This document shows, in pieces, positions 1 through 8,078 of a stretch of DNA of 64,000 nt. Both the position numbers and the translations under genes were made by a program. The DNA comes from Rhizobium sp. Leaf306 (lineage in GTDB: Bacteria; Pseudomonadota; Alphaproteobacteria; Rhizobiales; Rhizobiaceae): the NCBI RefSeq assembly GCF_001423425.1, contig NZ_LMNX01000003.1, positions 777,044-841,043 on the forward strand. The letters are read 5' to 3'. A model generated the notes under the pieces. The model ran no database searches, was not told the DNA's origin, and was given only the letters and a program-made list of their open reading frames with translations. How positions within the stretch are numbered: position 1 is the stretch's first letter; each line of letters opens with the position of its first letter.

Positions 1-443
1 ACCAGATCAAGATAGCCGACCAAAAGGCCGCCTATATCTTCACGTTCATGCTGGCTTTCTTGATCTCTTCTGCGGAAGGGCGAAGTGTGTTCGACTGGGC
101 GCTCTATGCGAAGGCAGACATTCCGGAGGCATTGCTTCGCGCCATACTGGCCTGCGCGTCAGTCTTTTCAATCATTTGCGCAATCCTCGTTGTCCTCCCC
201 CGCAACATCCCCCGCTCGACGTCTCTCTTCTGGGGCACCTGGCCGCATCATCGCCCGCTGTTCGAGCTCGCTGCGGCGAACCGCGATGTCTCTTACCTGT
301 TCAACGAATATCTCGATAACGCCGACATCCTGTCGCTGATCTCGCGCCGTAAGTACAAGTGCGTGTCGTTCGCCTTCCGCGGACTGGTCCTGACGGTCCT
401 CGCCTATGTCATTCTCCTGCTGGCGACGCAGAACATCCGCTAA
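1..443 (+). CDS. DUF5706/Pycsar-effector-like membrane protein, 5' partial
   Basis: The reading frame is open from base 3, so the gene starts before the window and the ATG at 48 is not its start. The visible 146 residues begin with QIKIADQKAAYIFTF, which resembles the ADxKA signature at the start of the DUF5706 domain (Pycsar effector, PycTM). A first hydrophobic segment follows, a second lies around residues 45-65, and a third lies at the C-terminus (LVLTVLAYVILLLAT). In Pycsar defence this domain damages the inner membrane after sensing cCMP or cUMP, but many rhizobial DUF5706 proteins are uncharacterised. The cyclase or N-terminal domain that would decide this is outside the window. Family call is from motif recall, not a search. 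Confidence 0.6.
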   Translation, partial: QIKIADQKAAYIFTFMLAFLISSAEGRSVFDWALYAKADIPEALLRAILACASVFSIICAILVVLPRNIPRSTSLFWGTWPHHRPLFELAAANRDVSYLFNEYLDNADILSLISRRKYKCVSFAFRGLVLTVLAYVILLLATQNIR

Positions 444-586
444 TCCCGCCATTTGGAGGCGATGAGCGGTACTCAACCCCGGTCCTGTTCATCGTCACAT
501 CGGCACGGCTGCGGCACCCACCAAGCGACCGCGGAATCGGTCTTTCGAAAGAGGTCGATCCATTCCGTTTCTGACGTCGATTTGGA

Positions 587-1309
587 TCAGGTGTGATCGC
601 CGCTATGCCACATCGTGTTGGTGTCGATCTCGGACCGATGCGAGGGAAAGTCTTCGCCGCGGTAGCTGATCAGCAGCTTGAACAGGTCGCTGCGCAGCCT
701 TTTGCGGGGTTCGAGACGGTGCTCGATCTGACGCGTCAATGCGGCCTGCATGACCGATAAAGCTTCGACGGAGGTTCCTTCGGCGATGATGACAACACTG
801 ACCGTATCAGGGTCGGTCGCTTCATCCTGCTCGAAAACCTCGTACACCTGGTTGGGCTCGGCGAGTACGACCTGGAAGCCCGTTATGCGGGTCTGGGTCA
901 TCAGCTGGCGCAGAATTTCTTCCATTGTCGGTATCGATGCATGGGCCTTTCCGCTTTCGACAGAATAGGCCTGCACGAGTGTTGCGCCTCCGATACCGCT
1001 TCCAGCTTTCACAGCGATCTCGCCCGGGATCCGCAGCACGCTCGAAAAATGCTGCCGCATTTTCTGAGACCAGGGCGTCGGATTTCGCACAAGATCGAGA
1101 TAGGACGGCTGCTCGATCACCGCGAGACTTTCAAGCTCGTAGAGGGTGAAATAGCTCTCTTTTCCGGCTGCCGACACGTATCGACGGGCGGCACGCATGC
1201 CGGGGACCGTGAGGCGCTCGGGCACGTGCTCGAATGTGTGCCAGGCCTCGTATTCTTCGGCCATGGTGGCGGGGTAATCGTTCCAGAGCGCTAGAATGGC
1301 GGGGCTCAT
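587..1309 (-). CDS. EthD/DUF4286-like dimeric alpha-beta barrel protein
   Basis: 240 residues. The N-terminal half has the pattern of small ferredoxin-like barrel proteins: LWNDYPATMAEEYEAWH, then EHVPERLTVPGMRAARRY, then a YFTLYELES strand. Such proteins are often found in catabolic operons as small-molecule binding or decarboxylating/dehydrating proteins, but the reaction here is unknown. The ATG at 1309 shares bases with the stop of the zinc alcohol dehydrogenase upstream, so the two are translationally coupled and probably act on the same substrate. It is the last gene of the minus-strand cluster that begins near 7942. No signal peptide and no membrane segment are visible. Confidence 0.7.
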   Translation of the reverse strand: MSPAILALWNDYPATMAEEYEAWHTFEHVPERLTVPGMRAARRYVSAAGKESYFTLYELESLAVIEQPSYLDLVRNPTPWSQKMRQHFSSVLRIPGEIAVKAGSGIGGATLVQAYSVESGKAHASIPTMEEILRQLMTQTRITGFQVVLAEPNQVYEVFEQDEATDPDTVSVVIIAEGTSVEALSVMQAALTRQIEHRLEPRKRLRSDLFKLLISYRGEDFPSHRSEIDTNTMWHSGDHT

Positions 1310-2340
1310 CAGGGCTCTCCCATGCGCAGGACGACCTTAGACGCGACCCGATCCTGCGCGGCCTGGAAACCCGTTAGCGCGTCCGACAGTGGGAGCGTGT
1401 GCGAAATCAGCTGTCGCATCAGCGGCTGATTGGCGTCAAGAAAGGCAATGACGCCGTCCCAGTCGGCAGCAGGTGCCCGGTAGGAGCCGCGGATCTGCTG
1501 ATGCATGCGCACGACGGATGTGAGGTCGATTTCGGCTGGCCGAGGGTGGATGCCGACAACGGTGAAGATCCCGCGCTTCTTGAGATACGGCAGCGTCGCG
1601 CTGACGAGCGCGGGTACGCCGGCCGCCTCGATGATCGCGTCGAACGGCGCAAGGTCCGCCAGGGCGCCCGCCATGTCTGTCTTCGCCGTATCGATCAGTT
1701 GCTCGAAACCGGCCGCGCGGAGTGCATCCAGCCGCGGCCCGTCATCGCGGCCGATCACTACGACCTTGGCACCTATCGCCCGTGCCATGATGGCGATGCC
1801 CTGTCCGATGAAACCCGGACCGATCACCAGAATGGTTTGACCCGGCAGGACCTCCGCAGTCGCGACCGCCTCGGCGCAGACGGTCATCGGCTCTGTCAAA
1901 GCCGCGACATCCATGTCGAGATCGTCGGGAAGGGTGTGGCAGTTATCGTAGGGCACACACACGAACCCTGCAAATGCGCCGTTGCGGCCGATGCCGATCC
2001 CTTTGCGCGCCGTGCAATTGTCTTCGTCGCCGCGAAGGCAGGCATCGCAACGGCCGCAGGTGGTAGAGGGTCTTGCGGTCACGCGGGTGCCGATAATCGT
2101 TTCCGACAAAGCCTCCCCTACCCGTTCGATCGTGCCCGCAAACTCGTGGCCAAGGGTGACGGGCATGGCGCGCTCCATCGACTCGTAGCCCGGCGTCCAC
2201 TCCGCGATGTGCAGGTCTGTTCCGCAGATGCCGGCCGAATGGACACGGACCAGAACGTTGCGCGGAGCAAGAGCTTCCGGCACGCCGATCTCGCGAAACT
2301 CCACGCCTTTGGCGGGCCGGACCTTTTGCAATGCCAGCAT
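1309..2340 (-). CDS. zinc-dependent medium-chain alcohol dehydrogenase
   Basis: 343 residues, the usual length for the MDR family (threonine/sorbitol dehydrogenase-like). Visible are the catalytic zinc region SAGICGTDLH, the GHEFAG motif, a structural zinc lobe with four cysteines (CGRCDACLRGDEDNC) and a Rossmann turn VIGPGFIGQG for NAD(P). It would oxidise a secondary alcohol or polyol to a ketone in the cytoplasm. It lies 31 nt after the ABC permease and overlaps the EthD-like gene, so it most likely works on the compound brought in by this importer. The substrate cannot be read from the sequence. Confidence 0.9.
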   Translation of the reverse strand: MLALQKVRPAKGVEFREIGVPEALAPRNVLVRVHSAGICGTDLHIAEWTPGYESMERAMPVTLGHEFAGTIERVGEALSETIIGTRVTARPSTTCGRCDACLRGDEDNCTARKGIGIGRNGAFAGFVCVPYDNCHTLPDDLDMDVAALTEPMTVCAEAVATAEVLPGQTILVIGPGFIGQGIAIMARAIGAKVVVIGRDDGPRLDALRAAGFEQLIDTAKTDMAGALADLAPFDAIIEAAGVPALVSATLPYLKKRGIFTVVGIHPRPAEIDLTSVVRMHQQIRGSYRAPAADWDGVIAFLDANQPLMRQLISHTLPLSDALTGFQAAQDRVASKVVLRMGEP

Positions 2341-2371
2341 GGTGTCGTTCCCTTCGATAATATTTAGGTGT

Positions 2372-3217
2372 TTAGCCGCGCCAGCTCAGAAAGCGCTTTT
2401 CGACCTGCCCGATTACAAAATTCACGAGCAGTCCCATGACCGACAGGATGGTGACGCCGGCAAAGAGCTTTTCCAGGTCGTAGAGCGAGCCGGCCTCAAG
2501 GATGTAAGAGCCGACGCCGTACTGCGCACCGAGCATCTCTGCGGCGACGAGAAGAATGATCGCGATCGAAATCGAGACGCGCAGACCCGAAAGGATGGCC
2601 GGGAATGCCCCGGGCAGGACGATCTTGCGGACGATCGACCACCAATTCAGCCCGAAGCTCTGGCCCATGCGGATCAGCGTGCGATCGACGTTGTCGACGG
2701 CGCCATAGGTGGCAACCACGGTCGGCGTAAACGTGCCAAAAGCGATCAGTGCGTATTTCGACATTTCGTCGATGCCGAACCAAATGACGAACAGAGGAAG
2801 GAGCGCGATCTTGGGGATCGGAAACAGCGCGGCGACAAGCGGGACCAGTCCGGCGCGGACATAACTGAAAAGACCGATCAGCACGCCGACCGCTATGCCG
2901 ACGCTGATGCCCATGAACGCACCGACGAAAAGCCGCTGCAGTGAAGGCAGAAGATGCTTCCACAGCAGACCCGTCTGCCAGAGCTGGACAAAGGTATCGA
3001 GGACAGCCGAGGGCCGTGGCAGCGTCAGGTTCGAGATGAACCCGCTACGGGTGCCGATTTCGGCGAGCGCGATCAGAACGACAAAGACTGCAATGCCGAC
3101 GCCCTGCACCGGGATCGGTGCAAAGCCGCCACCGCGGAACGATACGGTCGATATCTTTCCTGTTTCACCCCTGCTTGATGTCTCTACAGGGCTGGAAAAC
3201 GTTGTGACGTCAGACAT
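2372..3217 (-). CDS. ABC importer permease, NitT/TauT (SsuC/TauC) family
   Basis: 281 residues with about six membrane segments after a 35-residue cytoplasmic leader. The ATPase-contact (EAA) loop reads IVLPGAFPAILSGLR, typical of BPD-type permeases for nitrate, taurine, alkanesulfonate and related small organic compounds. It overlaps the ATPase gene by 8 nt (3210-3217), which implies coupled translation. It forms the membrane channel with the ATPase (3210-3977) and receives substrate from the binding protein (4021-5043). Substrate specificity in this family is set by the binding protein and is not predictable here. Confidence 0.92.
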   Translation of the reverse strand: MSDVTTFSSPVETSSRGETGKISTVSFRGGGFAPIPVQGVGIAVFVVLIALAEIGTRSGFISNLTLPRPSAVLDTFVQLWQTGLLWKHLLPSLQRLFVGAFMGISVGIAVGVLIGLFSYVRAGLVPLVAALFPIPKIALLPLFVIWFGIDEMSKYALIAFGTFTPTVVATYGAVDNVDRTLIRMGQSFGLNWWSIVRKIVLPGAFPAILSGLRVSISIAIILLVAAEMLGAQYGVGSYILEAGSLYDLEKLFAGVTILSVMGLLVNFVIGQVEKRFLSWRG

Positions 3218-3977
3218 TGACCAACTCCTTGTCGGCCGCCATGGCCTCTTCGCGCATCAGGTCCCAGAGCTGCTTCTGTTTTTCTTCCAATACGGGATCG
3301 CCGAGATGCCGATCTGACAGTGGAATGTCGATATCGACGATCTCGCGGATCCGGCCTGGTCGGCGAGACAGGACGACGACGCGGTGCCCGAGCCGGACCG
3401 CCTCGTTGAGATTGTGGGTTACATAAACCGAGGTGAACGGCTGGCGCGTCCAGAGCGAGATCAGGTCATCCATCAGCAGTTCGCGGGTCTGGCTGTCGAG
3501 GGCCGACAGCGGTTCGTCCATCAGCATGACTGCGGGACGGACCGCCAGAGCCCGGCTGATCGCCACGCGCTGGCGCATGCCGCCCGACAGTTGCTTGGGA
3601 AGGGCTTTGCGGAATTCGGAAAGGCGGGTGCGATCGAGAACATCCGTCACGATTTCGTCCATCTGACGTCCGCTCAGCCCATGGTCCTCGAGGACCAACC
3701 GGATATTGCCCTCGACCGTGCGCCAGGGCAGCAGAGCGAAATGCTGGAAGACGTATGTCAGCGGGTTGAGCGAATCTGCCGGCGGATTGCCGACCTGCAG
3801 CACGTTGCCGGAGGTCGGCCGCTCCAGGCCACCCAGGAACCGAAGCAGGGTCGACTTGCCGCAGCCCGACGGTCCGATCAGGCAGATGATCTGCCCTTGT
3901 GGAATGTCGAGCGAAATATCCTTCAGAACCTCGACGGCTCCATAGGAGTGGCTGATGTTGTTGAGCTTCAGATCCAT
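3210..3977 (-). CDS. ABC importer ATP-binding protein, NitT/TauT (SsuB/TauB) family
   Basis: 255 residues from the ATG at 3977 (MDLKLNNISHSYG). The same frame is open to 4127, but those codons overlap the binding-protein gene and show no homology. It contains Walker [10 protein letters not shown], the signature LSGGMRQRVA, Walker B VMLMDEPLSALD and the switch histidine in VYVTHNLNEA. It energises the permease at 2372-3217. The gap to the binding-protein stop is 43 nt, so SBP, ATPase and permease form one transcript in the normal order of this family. Confidence 0.93.
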   Translation of the reverse strand: MDLKLNNISHSYGAVEVLKDISLDIPQGQIICLIGPSGCGKSTLLRFLGGLERPTSGNVLQVGNPPADSLNPLTYVFQHFALLPWRTVEGNIRLVLEDHGLSGRQMDEIVTDVLDRTRLSEFRKALPKQLSGGMRQRVAISRALAVRPAVMLMDEPLSALDSQTRELLMDDLISLWTRQPFTSVYVTHNLNEAVRLGHRVVVLSRRPGRIREIVDIDIPLSDRHLGDPVLEEKQKQLWDLMREEAMAADKELVNV

Positions 3978-4020
3978 GGGTACTCCAGGCAGGCCGCAGT
4001 GCTGCCGCGGGTTCGACCGG

Positions 4021-5043
4021 TCAGATGGTCTTGACGTAGGACGTATCGAACAGCTGTTCGTTGGTGATCGCGTCCTTGACCATTCCTTCGGACTTGAACC
4101 ATTCGAGCTGTTCGACACAGCTTCCAAGCGACAATGCGAGGCCCTCGTTGACGCGCATGGCGCCTTCGATCAGGTTCTGCTTGGCCGTTTCGAATGGGCT
4201 GTCGCTTTCCACATATTTGTGGACGATCTTGGCCAGGGCGTCGCGCTCGGCGTCATCTGCCTTGTTGTCGACGAAGGCAGCGTTGTAGTCGGCGATCGCC
4301 CGCGAATAGGCCTTGACGAAAGACGCTGTCATGTCGCGCTCGTTGGCGGCGTTTTTGGTCGAGGTAAAGGCGGTCGTCACCTGGTAATCCGGTGCGTAGT
4401 CCGACACGAGGCCGATTTGCTTGGCAGCGCCTTCGCGGATCATCTTCTTGGCGACATTCGGCTGAATGGCCCAGGCATCGATCTGGCCCGTGGTCAGGGC
4501 GCCGACGATTGCGCCAAGCTTCTGCAGCGGACGCAGCTGGATGTCGGACAGCTTGATGTTGTTGGCTGTGGCAATCTTGTGCGCCATGAAATGGAAGGAG
4601 GATCCGGCCGTTGTGATGCCGAAACTCTTGCCGGACAGTTTCGAAGGGTCGGTGAGACCGGCCTCATAAGCCTTGTTCGACGCCAGGATGATCGCGCCGG
4701 TAACGCCCTTCTGTTCGGTCAGCGCGCCGCCGATAACCTTGATGGCGTCCTTTTGCGCGAGGCTGATCAAGCCACCGCTCATCGCGGTAACGCCGAAGTC
4801 GGCATCACCCGAAGCGATTGACACGGCCATCGGCTGCGCTGCTTCGAAGAACTTCAGTTCGATGTCCAGCCCTGCGTCCTTGTAGTAACCGCGTTCGAAG
4901 GCAATGAAGCTCGGTGCGTGGCTGGCAAGGTGAAGCACGGCGAGGTTACGGGTTGCAGCCCGCGCAGGCAGACCAAAAGCCGCAGCGCTGCCGAGTGCAC
5001 CCATGCCGATGAGTGCCTGACGGCGATTCATTTGAAACTTCAT
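4021..5043 (-). CDS. ABC importer substrate-binding protein, NitT/TauT family (NMT1/SsuA-like)
   Basis: 340 residues from the ATG at 5043, which has an excellent ribosome site (GGAGGA, 7 nt upstream); an earlier in-frame start at 5097 would add 18 residues and spoil the signal peptide. The leader contains NRRQALIG followed by a hydrophobic stretch and PARAA, so Tat or Sec export to the periplasm is likely. The mature part has the NMT1-like start LAVLHLASHAPSFIAFERG and the GYYKDAGLDIELK region typical of nitrate/taurine/aromatic sulfonate binders. It delivers the unknown substrate to the permease/ATPase just downstream. A LysR gene lies about 120 nt upstream. Confidence 0.9.
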   Translation of the reverse strand: MKFQMNRRQALIGMGALGSAAAFGLPARAATRNLAVLHLASHAPSFIAFERGYYKDAGLDIELKFFEAAQPMAVSIASGDADFGVTAMSGGLISLAQKDAIKVIGGALTEQKGVTGAIILASNKAYEAGLTDPSKLSGKSFGITTAGSSFHFMAHKIATANNIKLSDIQLRPLQKLGAIVGALTTGQIDAWAIQPNVAKKMIREGAAKQIGLVSDYAPDYQVTTAFTSTKNAANERDMTASFVKAYSRAIADYNAAFVDNKADDAERDALAKIVHKYVESDSPFETAKQNLIEGAMRVNEGLALSLGSCVEQLEWFKSEGMVKDAITNEQLFDTSYVKTI

Positions 5044-5165
5044 GATTATCCTCCTCCAAGGACGGCGTTGCGTTACGCCAGTGCCCCTCATTGCCACTCA
5101 CCGCACCAGAAGACAACAAACAATGATTATGCCTCCCATGCCTTCAGAGCATGTTATCCGGCCTC

Positions 5166-6119
5166 TCAGGGCAGCGGCGGCAGGGCTGACAGTCGTGCGG
5201 CGATGATCTCGATCAGTTTGCGCAGGTTGGCAGAGTGCGAGCGACGACGGTTCCACAGGACGGATATCGAGAACTGGGGTGCGTTGTGGATCGGTCGGAT
5301 GACAAGATTGCTGCCAACCGGACCGAGAGTCGTGACGTAGTCGACAAGGACGATACCCATGGCTTCGTTCGCCAGCGCCAAGGCAGTGTCGGAAAAGCGC
5401 GCAACGGCACGGGTGTTGACCTTCAGTTTCTCGCGGCTGAGGAAACGATCAACGATTGTCTGATGGGCACCCCCGGCGGCAAAGCTGATGAAATCCACGT
5501 CGGCAAGATCCGCTGCATGGATGACGGGACGGGCCGCAAGGCTATGGCTCTTGGGAATGACGGCCACCAGATCGACGCGCCCGACATGTTCCCTTTCGAT
5601 CAGCGGATGGTCCAGCGAAGCAATCGTCACCACCGCTTCACCGCGGCCGGTAATCAGATATTCCTCGATCTGGTCGACCGGCAGCACGTCGAAGAACAAC
5701 TCGATACCCGGCACTTCGACGGAGAGCGTCCGCAGCGCCTGCGGAACCAGCGCCCGCGCCACGCTGGCCGTCGAGCCGACCCGAAACACGGCGGTTTCGC
5801 CGCGCGCGATACGGCCGATCTGCGTTCCAACACCGGTCAGCTGGCGGATCAACGGATCGATTTCCGCGTATATTTCCAGCGCCTCGGACGTCGGCACCAG
5901 CCCGTTACGATCACGGGCGAAAAGCGCGATTCCAAGCAGGTCCTCAATCCGGCGGATCGTGCGGCTGAGCGCCGGTTGCGATATGGTGAGAACCTTGGAG
6001 GCGCCGGTGATCGAACGCGCCTGCATTACCGCATGGAAAACCTCCATCTGGCGCAGGCTCAGCAATCCGTCGGTGGTGGCCGGCACCCTGTGCTGGTGGT
6101 CGTCGTTCTCAGCGGGCAT
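5166..6119 (-). CDS. LysR-family transcriptional regulator
   Basis: 317 residues from the ATG at 6119; a TTG five codons upstream is an alternative. The winged HTH occupies roughly residues 20-80 (RQMEVFHAVMQ, then ITGASKVLTISQPALSRTI), followed by the two-lobed effector domain. The gene overlaps the end of the hydrolase gene by about 10 nt and is followed by the binding protein of the ABC importer, so it probably controls this transport and dehydrogenase cluster in response to its substrate. It is one of two LysR genes that flank the hydrolase; the two are similar in length and domain plan. Confidence 0.92.
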   Translation of the reverse strand: MPAENDDHQHRVPATTDGLLSLRQMEVFHAVMQARSITGASKVLTISQPALSRTIRRIEDLLGIALFARDRNGLVPTSEALEIYAEIDPLIRQLTGVGTQIGRIARGETAVFRVGSTASVARALVPQALRTLSVEVPGIELFFDVLPVDQIEEYLITGRGEAVVTIASLDHPLIEREHVGRVDLVAVIPKSHSLAARPVIHAADLADVDFISFAAGGAHQTIVDRFLSREKLKVNTRAVARFSDTALALANEAMGIVLVDYVTTLGPVGSNLVIRPIHNAPQFSISVLWNRRRSHSANLRKLIEIIAARLSALPPLP

Positions 6120-7017
6120 CGGTGATTTTCCCAAGGAAGGCCAGCAACCTCTCGATCATCTGGTCAGCCGCCGTTTCGGGCAGCAGATGTCCGCCTGGAA
6201 GACCCTCGCATTCTACCGAGACCGCCCAGTCAGCCCAGATGTCGAGCGGCGTGCGTCCGCCACCGTAGAGCCGGCCTTGTTCGGAGAGCACCAGCACCGG
6301 CGCCTGTATCTTTCGACCGGAGTTGCGATCGGCAAGGTCGTCTGCCTCGTCCACCGACGCGCCAGCCCTGTAGTCTTCGCACATCGCATGACGGACCTCG
6401 TCACTGTCGAAGGCCATCCGGTAGTCTTCCAGCGCCGCAGGATCGATCAGGCGGATGTCGCCGGCCATCTTGGCGAGCGTCAAGTCGATAAGAAAACGCG
6501 GATCGGCCGCCATCAGCGTTTCAGGCAGCGGTGCGGGTTGCGCCAGCATGAACCAGTGCCAGGCGCCAAGCCCGAAAGCCTTGCCTGCCCCTTCCCACAT
6601 TTCCGGCGTCGGCACGACGGTGACGGAAACCAGTGCGCGCACCTCCTCCTCGAAATCGAGCGCGAGCCGATAGGCAACCCTTCCGCCGCGATCGTGGCCG
6701 ACGACGACGAAGCGGTCGTGCCCAAGGGCTCGCATCATCTCGTGCAGGCTCTTCGCCATCCGGCGCTTGGACCCCATATCCATGAGCGTCCCGGTGACCC
6801 GGCTATCGCCGTAACCCGGCAGGTCGGGCACGACCACGGAATAGGAAGCAGCGAGCACGGGCGCGATCCGGTGCCAGGCCGAACGGGTTTCCGGATAGCC
6901 GTGCAGCAGCAGGATGGCAGGGCCGGAGCCTGAGGTGAGGACGGCGAAATCGACATCAGCCGTCTGGACGCGACGGTCCTTGAACCCCGGGAACAGGGCG
7001 TTTGCCGGTCTACTCAT
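6109..7017 (-). CDS. alpha/beta hydrolase, haloacetate dehalogenase-like, catalytic Asp apparently replaced
   Basis: 302 residues. The nucleophile elbow is VVGHDRGGRVAYR, with Asp109 as nucleophile and Arg110/Arg113 in the places that bind the carboxylate in fluoroacetate dehalogenase. The halide-pocket His-Trp pair is present (WHWFMLAQPAPLPE, residues 153-166), as are CEDYRAG and the catalytic His in GGHLLPE. The usual third triad residue, Asp in the LDI(L/V)PT strand, appears as Thr133 (VSVTVVPT). That may weaken or change the activity, or another acid may serve. An epoxide hydrolase or esterase is the alternative. Its ATG overlaps the stop of the upstream LysR by 8 nt and it overlaps the downstream LysR too. 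Confidence 0.8.
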   Translation of the reverse strand: MSRPANALFPGFKDRRVQTADVDFAVLTSGSGPAILLLHGYPETRSAWHRIAPVLAASYSVVVPDLPGYGDSRVTGTLMDMGSKRRMAKSLHEMMRALGHDRFVVVGHDRGGRVAYRLALDFEEEVRALVSVTVVPTPEMWEGAGKAFGLGAWHWFMLAQPAPLPETLMAADPRFLIDLTLAKMAGDIRLIDPAALEDYRMAFDSDEVRHAMCEDYRAGASVDEADDLADRNSGRKIQAPVLVLSEQGRLYGGGRTPLDIWADWAVSVECEGLPGGHLLPETAADQMIERLLAFLGKITDAR

Positions 7018-7942
7018 CGGTTTTTGCTCCTGCTTGCGTGTTTGTCACAGCTGCCGCGATTTCTCGGAGCGCGGTTATTAGGCTGTCGACGCCTTTCTGT
7101 CTTGGACGACGGTCGCAGACGTGAACATAGGCGGAAACGCTGGCGCTGTTTTCGATCGGTATTGCCACCAACCCATGGACATCGCAGTCGATTGCCGAAA
7201 AGGCATCGAGAACGCTGATGCCGATACGTTCGGCGACGAAGGCGAGAGCGGCGTCGACAAAATGGACGTAGACCGCCGTTTTGCGCGTCTCGCCCCAGCG
7301 CTGATAGGTCTGATCGATCAGAAGACCGTGCGTCGTGGTCGCGCCAAACGAAATTAGTTGTTCGTCCGAAAGATCCGCTGGCCTGACGGACCGTCTACCT
7401 GCCAGCGGATGGCCAGCAGGCACCACGCAGACCAGGCCAGCGGTGGCGATCGGGACAGTCTGGATAACCGGATCGTTAACCTCCGCGATCGTCGCGACGC
7501 AGGCCCCTTGGCCAAAGAGGAGGTAGTCACGCACATCGCGCTGCGACAAGGAATCGCTGTAGAAAGTGCCGGCGGTGCCTTGCTGCTGCAAGCGCTTCAG
7601 TGCCTTCGGGATCAGCCGGGCGCCAAGGCTTGGCGTGGAGCCGAAGCGGAAGGTGGACGCGTCGCCCCGGGCAATCGAGTAGATGACATCGGACAGTATT
7701 TCCGACTGCTGATGAACATGCTCGACCTCGGCAAGAATGAGTTCGGCCTCCTGCGTCGGGACCAGCCGGCCGGAGATGCGGGCAAACAGCGCGATGCCGA
7801 GCTGGTCCTCCAGACGCTTGATCGCGGTCGACAGGCTGGGCTGCGAAACGCCGAGATGTCTTGCGGCAACCGTCAGCGAACCCGTCGCCATGATCGTCCG
7901 AAAAATCTCGATCTGCCGTTCCTTGAGCTTGGGGTTCGGCAT
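7010..7942 (-). CDS. LysR-family transcriptional regulator
   Basis: 310 residues. The HTH is at residues 10-65 (RQIEIFRTIMATGSLTVAA, then LGVSQPSLSTAIKRLE) with the periplasmic-binding-like effector domain after it. The gene is divergent from the FAD oxidoreductase at 8079 with 136 nt between them, the standard layout for a LysR that controls both itself and its divergent target. It also leads the minus-strand cluster by overlapping the hydrolase gene by 8 nt. A short inverted repeat GGGT-TAT-ACCC at 7971-7981 in the shared region could be part of its site, though LysR boxes are usually longer. Confidence 0.92.
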   Translation of the reverse strand: MPNPKLKERQIEIFRTIMATGSLTVAARHLGVSQPSLSTAIKRLEDQLGIALFARISGRLVPTQEAELILAEVEHVHQQSEILSDVIYSIARGDASTFRFGSTPSLGARLIPKALKRLQQQGTAGTFYSDSLSQRDVRDYLLFGQGACVATIAEVNDPVIQTVPIATAGLVCVVPAGHPLAGRRSVRPADLSDEQLISFGATTTHGLLIDQTYQRWGETRKTAVYVHFVDAALAFVAERIGISVLDAFSAIDCDVHGLVAIPIENSASVSAYVHVCDRRPRQKGVDSLITALREIAAAVTNTQAGAKTDE

Positions 7943-8078
7943 CCGCCACGGGTCTCCGTCCTATAAATCCGGGTTATACCCTGGTTCGGAAACTGTATTG
8001 GCGTCAATACCCGCGGCCGCCTATCGTCGCCTTTTATGCTCGCAACCGCAGTGAGCATCATCGATTGAGAACCATAGG

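Noticed and set aside
3978..4127. 50-codon N-terminal extension of the ABC ATPase
   Set aside because: The extension overlaps the binding-protein gene, is Ser/Arg/Pro-rich and precedes the normal family start at 3977.
5488..6933. 481-codon open frame on the plus strand
   Set aside because: Antisense to a LysR gene and the hydrolase; Ser/Arg-rich translation without motifs.
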